Shown: positions 54,401 to 63,458 of the stretch, in pieces | How the letters are laid out: the number at the start of each line of letters is the position of its first letter | Position numbering within the stretch: the stretch's first letter is position 1 | Source of the DNA: Volutella citrinella | Lineage: Eukaryota > Ascomycota > Sordariomycetes > Hypocreales > Nectriaceae | Reading direction: 5' to 3' | Assembly (NCBI GenBank): GCA_034401135.1 | Contig: JAWZSP010000003.1 | Location: 4,526,001 to 4,590,000 of the forward strand | DNA length: 64,000 bases | The notes under the pieces: model-generated | Databases searched by the model: none | The model's input: only the letters and a program-made list of their open reading frames with translations | What the model was told of the DNA's origin: nothing | Made by a program: the position numbers and the translations under genes

Positions 54401-54714
54401 ATGTATAAACGGGGACGCGGATGCCGGACCAGCTGATGCCGCTGGTAGAGTACTCCTTGTTCATGGACGAGAGCCATTGCGGGTAGCCGGTGATGGTGGC
54501 ATCGAGGGCATAGGACACGGAGGTGACGACTCTGAAGGAGGGGGGGACGAGTGTCAGCCAGACAGACAAGCTTCACGATGCAGCGGGGGATGAAGCCGGA
54601 GAGGAAGACTCACGAACACCCCGGCGGAGGAGCAGCAGGAGTGCCTCCGGCAGGCAACGCCCATGCGGCCTGTACGCCGAAAAGCGCGACGGCGGGGGTA
54701 ACGGACCAGTGCAT
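51499..54714 (-). CDS. GPI-anchored His/Cys-rich repeat protein with one intron per repeat
   Basis: Predicted cell-surface protein of 749 aa from 19 exons; the exon sum is 2,250 nt. Exon 1 (54614-54714) codes a signal peptide ending near AWALPAGG. Exon 2 (54206-54531) codes a unique domain of about 90 residues (GYPQWLSSMNKEYS, SHTEFITACDTT) and ends inside the first CEAHGDHW motif. Sixteen repeat exons follow (coordinates in the repeat entry), then a terminal exon (51499-51833) with a Gly/Ser/Lys-rich stalk and a hydrophobic tail (GWAVSCLAVALGGFALL) after small residues, as in a GPI signal. Each repeat gives CEAHGDHWHCPPGVPEPTT plus a Pro/Thr/Gly linker, with two Cys and four His. HWHC repeats of this type occur in fungal surface proteins of unknown function. 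Metal binding or wall attachment are guesses. Strict conservation of 17 splice sites argues that the gene is active. Confidence 0.85.
51834..54205 (-). repeat. Tandem exon-intron array, 16 repeat exons and 17 introns
   Basis: Repeat exons in coding order: 54080-54157, 53949-54026, 53816-53893, 53661-53759, 53507-53605, 53380-53457, 53232-53330, 53083-53181, 52955-53032, 52801-52902, 52644-52748, 52516-52593, 52358-52459, 52201-52302, 52059-52148, 51884-52006. Lengths are 78, 78, 78, 99, 99, 78, 99, 99, 78, 102, 105, 78, 102, 102, 90 and 123 nt, all multiples of three. Introns are 48-56 nt. Every intron is phase 1 and splits the Trp codon as T|GG between GAYCAY and CAYTGY. Most donors are GTAAG or GTGAG, with one GTTAGT, one GTACGC and one GTGTGT; acceptors are CAG, TAG or AAG. 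Exon ends are nearly identical between copies, but intron interiors are not alignable by eye. Confidence 0.88.
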
Positions 54715-54844
54715 GGCGGGAGTCGGGGTAGCTGAAACGGTTGGTGTTGCGTTTCTGCAGGGTCGCACCGACTGAAAGGATTCTCGGTCGAGGCCGTGTG
54801 GGAGTGCAGATGCAGGACCTGAGCTTCTGGCGCGCCTCGCGTGG

Positions 54845-54851
54845 TTTTATA
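54845..54851 (-). promoter_or_regulatory. TATA box of the GPI-protein gene
   Basis: TATAAAA on the minus strand, about 131 nt upstream of the ATG at 54714. Confidence 0.5.
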
Positions 54852-55616
54852 TCTATCCCGATAATCCCATGCCATCTCAGCCTGCGCTCAGCCAACTGCG
54901 AACCCGTACGGCTCGCCTGTCCACCAACTTCCCTCCTCCAACGACCGGCGCTGGCGACCAGCCGGTGGCGGCGAGGGCAACAAGGACACCCTTGACGACC
55001 CCCGCCGGCCAGGTGATTTACATGACATGTCGACTTGGTGATGTCGTCGACTTGATTCGTCTGCCCGGCCTGATGTTCGTCCTCGCCCGCGGGCCATCGC
55101 TCTATCACCAGATGGCGCACCCTTGTGGACGGCTCCCCCACGGACATGCCACCACTTGCCAAGGCCCTTGGGCCTCGCGAATGCATAAGAGATGGATTCC
55201 TCGCTAGATTCGACCAGTCGTGTACTTGGAGAGCGGTCGTGGCTGTCACGGCCTGAGGAGCAAGGGTCTGATTTAAGCATAGTTGCTAGCCCATCATTGC
55301 CATCAAGGTGTTTGCCCTGACCATGGCCCCTGCAAGATTGCGCCATCAAGGTTGTCCGTGCAAACAGCTACAGCTCCTTGTGACTGAATGAGGCAGCTGC
55401 GCCCGCTCGTGCAGGCACCGGCAGGGAACGGGTGTTTGGGTGAGGCGACGCTGAGATGTGCCTCAGTTGCGGTTGTGGTTGAACGGCCTCAGTCCGAGTT
55501 CGCACTGCTGGAGGCCAGGCGGATAGAGACTGAAGCCCGGCGTCCTTTCCGTGAATCACAGAAATTCGGGTTGTGCATGTGCGTCCTTCGACGGCCCGGC
55601 GGTATTCCTGAATTCC

Positions 55617-55623
55617 TATAAAT
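55617..55623 (+). promoter_or_regulatory. TATA box of the small secreted protein gene
   Basis: TATAAAT 178-184 nt upstream of the ATG at 55801, followed by a CAA-rich leader typical of strongly expressed fungal genes. Confidence 0.5.
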
Positions 55624-55800
55624 TCCCGGCCTGATCCCGCTTGTGTTGCCCGATCTCTCCTGCAACCAACAACAACACAAACACTTTTCTCATCCCCAGC
55701 TCAAAACACCCCAACTACAACTACACCCCAGCCTGTTGTGTCTCTCTCCCATCCCAATACAAGAACCAACAGCATTTACCAACCCTTGTCCACCGCCAAG

Positions 55801-56061
55801 ATGGTCTCCGCAAAGTTCCTCCTATTCGCCGCCGTTGCGCTCGTCAACGCCACGCCCCTCGGCGACGCTCCCAAGGCTGCCCTCGTGGCCCGCGACTGTC
55901 TGCCCCCGGCCGACGAGCCCTTTTGCATGCCCCGTGCCATCCCCAACACGAACTGCGAGTTCTGCTGTCTGGCCTCGATCCCCATCGGGGAGGACTGTCA
56001 CGACGGCCACCACACTTGCCCCAACGACCTTCCCCAGGACCAGCACTGCCATGCCCACTAG
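55801..56061 (+). CDS. Small secreted protein with eight Cys, 86 aa
   Basis: Single exon. Signal peptide MVSAKFLLFAAVALVNA, then a short pro-like stretch ending LVARD, where a dibasic-like or Kex-type cut is possible. The mature part carries eight Cys in the pattern C-x8-C-x9-C-x2-CC-x9-C-x6-C-x8-C and ends in a His-rich tail (DCHDGHH, CHAH). The adjacent CC pair recalls hydrophobin or other four-disulfide peptides, but the spacing does not match hydrophobins. Its TATA box and CAA-rich leader suggest regulated, strong expression. Candidate effector or antimicrobial-type peptide; no family recognised. Confidence 0.7.
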   Translation: MVSAKFLLFAAVALVNATPLGDAPKAALVARDCLPPADEPFCMPRAIPNTNCEFCCLASIPIGEDCHDGHHTCPNDLPQDQHCHAH

Positions 56062-56384
56062 ATGGCTCGCCAGTAAAAGTCTACAGTGAGTCATCATACT
56101 GGCTATTTGGTTTCTGAGTTGCTAATGGAACGGGCAGACTGCACTGGACTTCTTGGGCGCGACTGTTCAACCAGCCGCCGTTTGATACGACAACCCTCAG
56201 CCACTGGGCCATGACACTGCTATCGACTGGTAGTATTGCTTGAGGAGATGCGCAATGAGTTTATGAGAATGAGAATGAAGGAGGACTAGTTTCAGACGCT
56301 CGTTAATGTCACTCGTTCCTATGCGAATATGTCCTCCACTCTCCACGTGTATCTGTGTAGACGGGGCTACAAGCCTTCGACTCG
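56062..56384. other. Convergent intergenic region
   Basis: 323 bases between gene ends; no feature seen. Confidence 0.4.
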
Positions 56385-58191
56385 CTAATAAGACTTCTGC
56401 ATAGCTCGGCGAACCTCAGGAAAGTCTGTCACGGGGATGGGTGCTGAGTCACCTCTCGTATGCTGTATATATTCCTTTCGACTGGCCTTGTGGACTCTGC
56501 CGTTGATGACGATAACATTCAGTCGATCATGATCTTGAAGAACGGTAATGTCCTTGAGAGGATCTCCATCGACAAGAATACAATCTGCCAAGTATCCAGG
56601 CTGGATCTTGCCCAGTTCGTGAGATCGCATAAAAAGAGCAGCCACGCCTGCGGTGGCAGCAATGATGCTTTCATGGGGCGTAAAATCAAGGAGCTTGACG
56701 AAGTGCTCCAGGTCACGGGCGTATGTGCCATGGGGCGTCCAGGCGAAGCCGTAATCACTGTGCGTTCATTGTTAGGTCCATATCATGAAAGAAGAAGTCT
56801 GGCAGAACTAGGCGAAGACTTACCCTCCGGGAAGCACAACGATACCACGGCGATGCATTTCTCGCAGTCCCGCAACAGCGACGTTGAGCTCGTTTACATA
56901 GCCGGCTTTTTCCGCAACTTCTTGAGGGTATCCAAACGGCTCGGCCTCGTATGCTGTCGCCCAAAGCCAATTGATAGCGGGGACAACAAAGTTCTTATCC
57001 CTGGCTTTCTCCAACATGTCCATTCCTATTGGCAACACACCGTTAGTTCTAATCTCGCATGGTAGTGTTCGGCACCAGAGGTTGTACCTTCATTGTCAAT
57101 AAAAGATGCGTGGTAGATGGCATCAACGCCATACTTGATGGACTTTTTCACAGAATCACGGGCACGCGCGTGTGTGCATACTCGCTTGCCGCGCTTGTGC
57201 GCTTCATCCACACATGCCTCCATCTCGGCATCTGTGAAGTAGCAGTCTTGAGCCGCGCGGATTTGAGTGATGGCCTCTCCAGAGATGCTCAGCTTAACGT
57301 TGTCAACTCCAATGTTGTCAATGTTGTTGGCGATGACCTTGCGCATTTCTGATGGAAGTGTTAGTATTCGATGTACGCTTCAGAGTCAAACGACGGGGAC
57401 ACGACGCACCTTCAGGTCCATCAGCAAAGGTTGTAATCCCAGCCACCAAATCACCATCGGGTTTCGCAATTTCCTTGGCATTGGCCAGGTAGCGTGGGCC
57501 AGGGATGTCGCCCGCGTTGATAGCATTTCGAATCACAACGTCGAGACGGTCCTTGGCGGCCGCTGCCCCAAAGCACCTGCACAGACTGGGGTAAGCATGA
57601 TGCGGCCTAGATGAAGAGAGAAAATGGGGAGGGGACGTACATTGTATATCCGGAATCAAGGAAACATTGGGCGCTCTTGGTCGTGAGAAGAACATGCTCC
57701 TCAATCTCCAACTCTCCAAGACGGTCGAGGTCGCCTCCGTTCCAGCTGAAGTGGGTGTGGCCATCGCCCAATCCCGACATGAGGGTCCTGCCCCGGCCTT
57801 GGATGACACGCACTCTCGGGTCTCGCTGGAGGCTCTCCTTTCCTGAAACGGTGCCTACTTCGACGATCCGTTGCCCTTGGTCTTACAGTTAGCTTGCGGC
57901 CCTTGAGAGGATATGCAGAGGAAAGCAGGTCAGATGCTTACCGTGAATATAAACATCGCCAAGATAGGGCTCGCGGCCCGTTGAGTCGAGGATGTTGACG
58001 TCGAGGAAGAGGATTTTGGAGTCATCATGGGTTCCCTGCATATCATATTGCATGGGCTGGAGTTTGGGGTCGAGTTTCAGGTTGTTCAGATAAGCCACAT
58101 TTCGCGGAGTGCTCTTGGGATCTGCGGTAGACTTCCAGTCCGAGTGGTGGCCCTGGGGCCAGGAGGCGCCTAAAGGATCTTGAGCTGCCAT
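56385..58191 (-). CDS. Metal-dependent amidohydrolase, imidazolonepropionase/prolidase-like
   Basis: Six exons: 57942-58191, 57641-57875, 57410-57576, 57088-57348, 56824-57025, 56385-56757; introns 66, 64, 61, 62 and 66 nt; exon sum 1,488 nt, 495 aa. Amidohydrolase superfamily TIM barrel: metal pair H123 and H125 in GLGDGHTHFSWN, further ligands likely in VCTHARARD and YHASFIDNEG, and the catalytic Asp probably in LPGGDYGFAW. The C-terminal sandwich has the diagnostic GYLADCILVDGDPLKDI. Members hydrolyse cyclic amides, ureido compounds or Xaa-Pro peptides; the substrate here is unknown. No signal peptide; likely cytosolic. A Met-start choice at 58191 avoids a low-complexity upstream extension. 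Confidence 0.9.
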
Positions 58192-58772
58192 GCTAATAAG
58201 TTGTGAAGCACTGGGGTGCGAGAGGATTTGGGCTTGAAGTCGTGATAAAGGTGGTTTCAGACGTTTTTGTTTGCGTATTGAACTATGTCGCTCATTGGGG
58301 GTGCGTTGGCTCGACATTATCACTCCGGACGACTTCTTATTTGTCTTTGGCTCCAATTCGACTCCCGCTTCCCCACGGGGGAATGAAGCGTCGAGGGCGG
58401 GGTGCATGAACAAACAGACAATCGCCGAACCCCGGTCCCGTGACGAACTACCACGCCAGCCACAAACCCTCGCCTCGTCCGCTCATGTCCGCGCTTCTCC
58501 GTTCTTGTCCGCTGTTCTCCGTTCCCGCCCCCGCGTCCTTGCCGCTCTTGATTGGACTTGTCCGTCTTGTGATTGGAATTGCCCGCCCTGTGATTGGAAT
58601 TGTCCGTCTTCTGCGCACGATACCCGTCCGTCTCCATGTTCTCCCTCCCTCCCCTGTCCTGCCACCGCTTGGAATCAAACGCCACCACCACCAACAACCC
58701 CCGCCACCAAAAAAACTGCTGTTGGGTAGGACTTACAACCCCAATCTCAATCTAGTCACCAAAGCCGGCTCC
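58192..58772. other. Divergent intergenic region
   Basis: 581 bases between divergent genes, containing the minisatellite at 58546-58607. An open frame runs through most of it on the plus strand but starts with GTG and is low-complexity. Confidence 0.4.
58546..58607 (+). repeat. 21-bp minisatellite, three units
   Basis: Units at 58546-58565, 58566-58586 and 58587-58607 share the core GATTGGAMTTGYCCG. It lies in the probable 5' leader of the cytochrome b5-like gene. Confidence 0.75.
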
Positions 58773-59264
58773 ATGGGTTGGATGCACCGAAAGGGCCAGG
58801 CCCACAAGGCCAACGATGCGTCAATCGAGGTGTCCTCCCCCGGCGATACACCAACATTCGAAAAGTTATCCCAGCTCGACATCGCAGACATCTCTCATAT
58901 CGAGGAACCTTCCAATCCGAGATCCTACCGTCGCGTGCCACTGGGTATACCAGACGATCAATTACCATTCATCGAATGCTCCGTCGTCACAGCCTCCCGC
59001 GACTCAGACCTTGTCTGGCTAGTAATAGATGACATTGTCTATGACTGCACTGATTTTGTCGACGAGCACCCGGGAGGCCCTCAGTCTCTGCTGTCACTTC
59101 GGGGACACGACTGCAGCTGGCAGTTCTGGCGCTTCCACGGGAAGCAGGAAATGCAAAACCTCTGTCGGCCTCGACGGATAGGAGTAACAAAGGGCGTGGT
59201 GAATAAGTTTAAAGAGCCAGTGCGGTTTGTAGGACTAAGAAAGTTTTGGGCATCTGAGCTGTAG
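58773..59264 (+). CDS. Cytochrome b5-like heme-binding protein, 163 aa
   Basis: Single exon. After a hydrophilic head of about 75 residues comes a cytochrome b5 fold: VWLVIDDIVYDCTDFVDEHPGG, where the His of HPGG is the first heme ligand. The second ligand is probably the His of WRFHGK. The C terminus is basic with no membrane anchor, unlike microsomal b5. The ATG at 58773 is chosen because the longer open frame upstream lacks an ATG start and crosses a minisatellite. Likely a soluble electron carrier or heme-binding regulator. Confidence 0.75.
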   Translation: MGWMHRKGQAHKANDASIEVSSPGDTPTFEKLSQLDIADISHIEEPSNPRSYRRVPLGIPDDQLPFIECSVVTASRDSDLVWLVIDDIVYDCTDFVDEHPGGPQSLLSLRGHDCSWQFWRFHGKQEMQNLCRPRRIGVTKGVVNKFKEPVRFVGLRKFWASEL

Positions 59265-59589
59265 GGCGCACATTCGGACGCAGTATTGGCTAGTGAGCAG
59301 GAGAACGTCAAAGGTACTCACATTGGCATTAGATACACAGGCTCGCATGTCATAACACTTGCACTCTACGAGTTTTGTTTCCGTCATTCTTATATTTCTG
59401 GGGGGCCTATGATAATTCGAAAACCTTCGACACTGAGTTGAATATCATGGCATCCGCTTCAATGCGAGCATTAACGGACCCCAAACATGGCTTCAAGGCT
59501 TAAGCAGTGGAGAAAGATCATTTATCGTAATGATTCCTCCATTTTTCTATTTCAGCATATAATCTAATTGCCTAGAATTTCGTTTAGAA
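59265..59589. other. Convergent intergenic region
   Basis: 325 AT-rich bases between gene ends; no feature seen. Confidence 0.4.
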
Positions 59590-61507
59590 CTACAAAAACT
59601 CCTTGACGGCGCCAGCGACGCCGGCAACGTTCTCAAACACGTGCCAGTGGCCCGTCTCCTTCAGCACGGTAAGACGACAACTGCCAATTTTACCGGCGTA
59701 TTGTTCACACAAGGTCGGGGGCGAGACCTTGTCCTCGTCACCGGTAATGATCAGCGTGTCAGCCTTGATCGACTCCACCTCCAATTTTCCGGTAGCTCGC
59801 GCAAGCGCCCAGCATGCCTTGGCGTAGCTCTCGGGCTCTTGGCTCAGCAGGCTCATTCTAACAGCGGCGATGGCCACAGGGTTATTCTGCTTGGAGGCTG
59901 CTGAGGTGCCGGCCTCGACGACGGCATTGGCCACTGCTCCCATTCCCTTGGCCCTCACCAGAGCCGCACGGGCAAAGGTACCATCAGACGCGGCACTGGG
60001 GAGAGGAGAGGGAGGAGGGCCGACCAGGATCAGCTTCTTGACGAGAGCCGGGTTGTCGAGGACGAATCGAAGGGCCACGAGACATCCCAGGGAGTGAGCA
60101 ACAAGGGTGGCTGGGTTGGCCTCTGACACGTTGGCCACGTCGAAAACACCCCGGACATCAGCTGCGAAGGATTCAATAGTCAGATCGCTAAGAGGTGCTG
60201 TGGGGCTCAGTCCATGACCCTCGAGATCCAAGGAATGCAGGGAGTGCGTCTTGTCCAAGCCGAGGCTGGAGATGAGAGGCGTCCAGTAATCAATGGTGCC
60301 TCCCAAGCCATGAACGAAGACTACATTGTTGTCTCCAGTCCCTTGCTTTTGATAGTTTAGCAGCTTGCCATTGACAGTGGACAGACCAATGCCCGCGCCA
60401 AATGACTTGGTGGAGTTGGTGAGTGTCATGGAGGAGGCCTGAGCCACATGGGCAACAGTTGCATTGACGGAAGATGCGGAAGCAATCTTGTTACGGAGAG
60501 TTCCGAGTCCAGTGACAGAAACGGTAATCTCATCCCCGGGGTTTAGATACACGGGGGGCTTCTTGCCAATGCCGACACCTGCAGGCTGTGAGATGATTGG
60601 TTAGTTCAGGCGCAAACTAATAGTAAGACGAAGGTCAAGGTGGTGGGCTTACTGTTCCCGTTGCAATTACGTCTCCGGGCTGGAAGGTCTGTCCCTCGGA
60701 GATGGCTTTGACGAGATATGGCACCGAGAAGATTAGATCGTCAGTTGTGGCATTTTGTCGCAGCTCTCCGTTGACATGGGTCTGGAGCTGCAGAACGGAG
60801 GGAAGCTGTTCTTTGGGAACTGCAATGGGGCCCTAATGCAGAAATAGTCAGAAACCTGTACAAAACAACAACAGTAATGACCCAATGGCCACTCAGATGT
60901 CGGAATTTGATGGCAAACTCACTATTGGGCAGAAAGTGTCAGGAGATTTTCCAAGAAAGAACTGCTTATGATCTCGCTGGCGCTCCCGAGCCGTCATGTC
61001 ATTGATAATGGTATATCCCCAGACATAATCCATGGCATCGGCCTCAGAGATCTGGAAGCCAGTCTTTCCGATAATCACCCCAATCTCTCCCTCATAGTCC
61101 ACAGTCTGTGTGAACTCGGGGTGAGGGTAGATGTCCTCGCCATCAGCAATAATGCTGGTGCTCCTTTTTGTGAAGATGACGGGGTGACTGGGGCGATCCT
61201 TGTTGTCAGAGCTGTCAAATCCAGAGCTGTTAAACTCCTTGGCATGCTCCATATAGTTCTTGCCCACGGCGAGGACATCTCGTCCGCTGATTGGGGCCAG
61301 GACTTTCACGTCCTTGGCAGCGACAGGGCTGCCATCAGCAATGATATTGGACACGCCGGCCTCAATAACCTGGTAGAGGTTTGAAACGGGGGTTCCAGAC
61401 TTGAATGAGAGGGGCTGTATGCTCTGAGCTGCCAGATCGTAGTGACCAATGCGGGGAGAGCCAGTGTTGGCATCTACGAAAGCAGCGAACTGAAAATTGG
61501 ACGCCAT
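59590..61507 (-). CDS. Fused fumarylacetoacetate-hydrolase domain and alpha/beta hydrolase
   Basis: Exons 60923-61507, 60653-60832 and 59590-60585; introns 90 and 67 nt; exon sum 1,761 nt, 586 aa. Residues about 1-285 form a FAH-family domain: KNYMEHAKEFN, PVIFTKRSTSIIADGEDI, VDYEGEIGVIIGKTG with metal-binding acidic residues, GYTIINDMTAR, and [27 protein letters not shown]. Residues about 330-586 form an alpha/beta hydrolase like 3-oxoadipate enol-lactonases: HGLGGTIDYW, nucleophile Ser420 in AHSLGC, an acid in TGDEDK (about 538-540) and His568 in TGHWH. Intact linker and no stop between domains. The two activities could act in sequence on an aromatic ring-cleavage product, but this is inferred. 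Confidence 0.92.
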
Positions 61508-62059
61508 AGTGCTGGATGGTGTGTGCTCTGGTGCAGACTTGGCAATGTTGTCTCGGTGAGGGAGGGCGGCGAATCTAGATTGGCCGATTTCCTCAAATAC
61601 TCGACAGGTACAGGGCAAGGGGGGAGGAAACAATGGGCATACAACTTGACTTCTTAACGCAGAGCTCTTTCTACTACAGTTACTGCTGACTAGCACCGCT
61701 GCGCGTAAAAACGGAAGCGGCGCGGGGATGGCGGAGAGCGGGGTTGACGGAGAAGGCGGAGAAGGCGGCGACGACGGAGATGACGGGAAACATCGGCGGC
61801 CATGGCCCACAGCCCCAGAATATCCGATTAGGCTTCGTGGGGAACATCCCTGTGCAGCTCAAGCGCCGTGTAGGGTTGGCCCAGCGCGTGCTGCAGCCTC
61901 GACAACGCACCTGGTCGATGGTTGAAGCATAAGATTCGCCAATCAATCCTGTGCTCTTCTTACAAAGGCAACTTCCCCAGATTTACCCCAGACTTCAAAA
62001 ACGTCCTTCGGCTTTTGGATTGATCCTTTTCAAAGTTCCTAGTCACAGTATTCAACAGC
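61508..62059. other. Divergent promoter region
   Basis: 552 bases between the fusion gene (minus) and the membrane protein gene (plus); no gene supported. Confidence 0.45.
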
Positions 62060-62874
62060 ATGTCTGGCAAAGGAGACAGTGTAGGCTCCAGCGAGAATGT
62101 TGAGCGAGGCGAAACCATGGCTCCAGCTCCACGACCTCGACAGATTGCCGATGCCTCTCCATTGGGCCTCCTTTCATTTGCAACAGGTACTACTAGTAGG
62201 CCCTTGACATCTTGGACAAGAACTGCGTTAACCAATGAGTCGTGAAATTGTAGGAATATTCCTGATTTCCAGCTTCGGCGTCCAGGCGCGGGGCATCCAG
62301 ATCCCCAATGTCATGATATCCGTCTTGATCGCTTTCGGTGGCTTCTGCCAGTACGTCTGCGGCATCATGGAGTTCGTTGCCGGAAATAAATTTGGAGCGA
62401 CCGTCTTCTCGTCGTATGCTGCCTTCAACATCTCGTACAGCTTGATCTACCTCCCGTTCACAGGCATCATGGCCGCATACATGGATCCCAAGACTGGACA
62501 GTTCAGCCCCGACTTCCAGCAGTCGCTGGCTCTGTACCTGTGGGTCTGGTTCATCCTGACAGTCATCTACACCATCGCCGCTGTCCGCACCACCTGGATT
62601 CTTTTCCTCGACCTCCTGGCCCTGGATGTCTGTTTGCTGCTGCTGGCTACTGGAAACATGCTACACAGCCAGAACACCATCTTCGCTGGATATGGATTCG
62701 GATACGTCGTCGCCATCCTCAGCTGTGAGTATCTTATCGCTGTCTTTTTGGCACGGCAATGCCTTTTCACGATACTGACAGCCATATATAGACTGGGCCG
62801 GTTGCGCAGGTCTCTATGGAGGGGGGCTTACTACCTTCAATGTGCCAGTGTTTCCACTGGTCAAGGCGGATTAA
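62060..62874 (+). CDS. GPR1/FUN34/YaaH (acetate transporter) family membrane protein
   Basis: Exons 62060-62186, 62254-62724 and 62792-62874; introns 67 and 67 nt; exon sum 681 nt, 226 aa. Plasma-membrane family of acetate/ammonium-linked transporters with six helices. The family signature before helix 1 normally reads NPAPLGL; here it is DASPLGLLSFATG. Other marks: QIPNVMISVLIAFGGFCQY, GIMEFVAGNKFGATVFSSYAAFN and FFTVIYTIA-like ILTVIYTIAAVRTT. The C terminus LTTFNVPVF resembles that of the AcpA group. The protein is shorter than yeast Ady2 (283 aa) mainly at the N-terminal tail. Transport of acetate is inferred from family. Confidence 0.9.
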
Positions 62875-63458
62875 GGCTGGAATAAGTACACTGAAGATGA
62901 TTCAAGTAGTAACTACTGCCCAATGGCTACCTCATACAGGGGGTAATTTCTATGCTATATGGATGGGGGCCGTGGTTCAAGCACGGAGACTCTGCTGGCG
63001 ATGCGGCGAGTTTCACAGCCTGCCAACCGACGCCAACTAGACCACATGCCCCCGGAGAAGTCACCTAGCCCCTACTAGAAAGTAGCTTGGATATAAGTCG
63101 AACACTTGGTCGGTTTGAAAGTGAATCCAGTCTTTTTTCTCGGACAGAGTTGAATGATTCGGGGGACTGTAACGTACCGTGTTGGCGCTGTTCCATGAGT
63201 GGCGCGTCCCTAACCCGTAGCATTCCGAGCCGCTGTACCGGACTGTTAGAGCCGAGCCTTTAGGGCAGAGTTACAGGCGGCTAGCGTACACAGGCCCCAC
63301 CAACCTCGCAGCCTGCGGGGTGTATGCGGGGAATCCATCCTGTCGGACGCACTAAAATCAAGGGCACCCACCCACCCCAACTTCTCTCCCTCACCTCCCT
63401 CAGCGTCCTTCCCTTGAGTCCGCCATCCAGCACCACGCTCAATCGCACACCAAAAAGC
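62875..63458. other. Intergenic region
   Basis: 584 bases between two plus-strand genes; the right part is the probable promoter of the regulator. Nothing else supported. Confidence 0.4.

Larger units (their letters stand above)
54715..55800. other. Divergent promoter region
   Basis: 1,086 bases between the GPI-protein gene (minus) and a small secreted protein gene (plus); no gene supported inside. Confidence 0.45.

Noticed and set aside
58440..58772. Upstream extension of the cytochrome b5-like protein
   Set aside because: Begins with GTG and crosses a minisatellite; the ATG at 58773 gives a compact normal protein.
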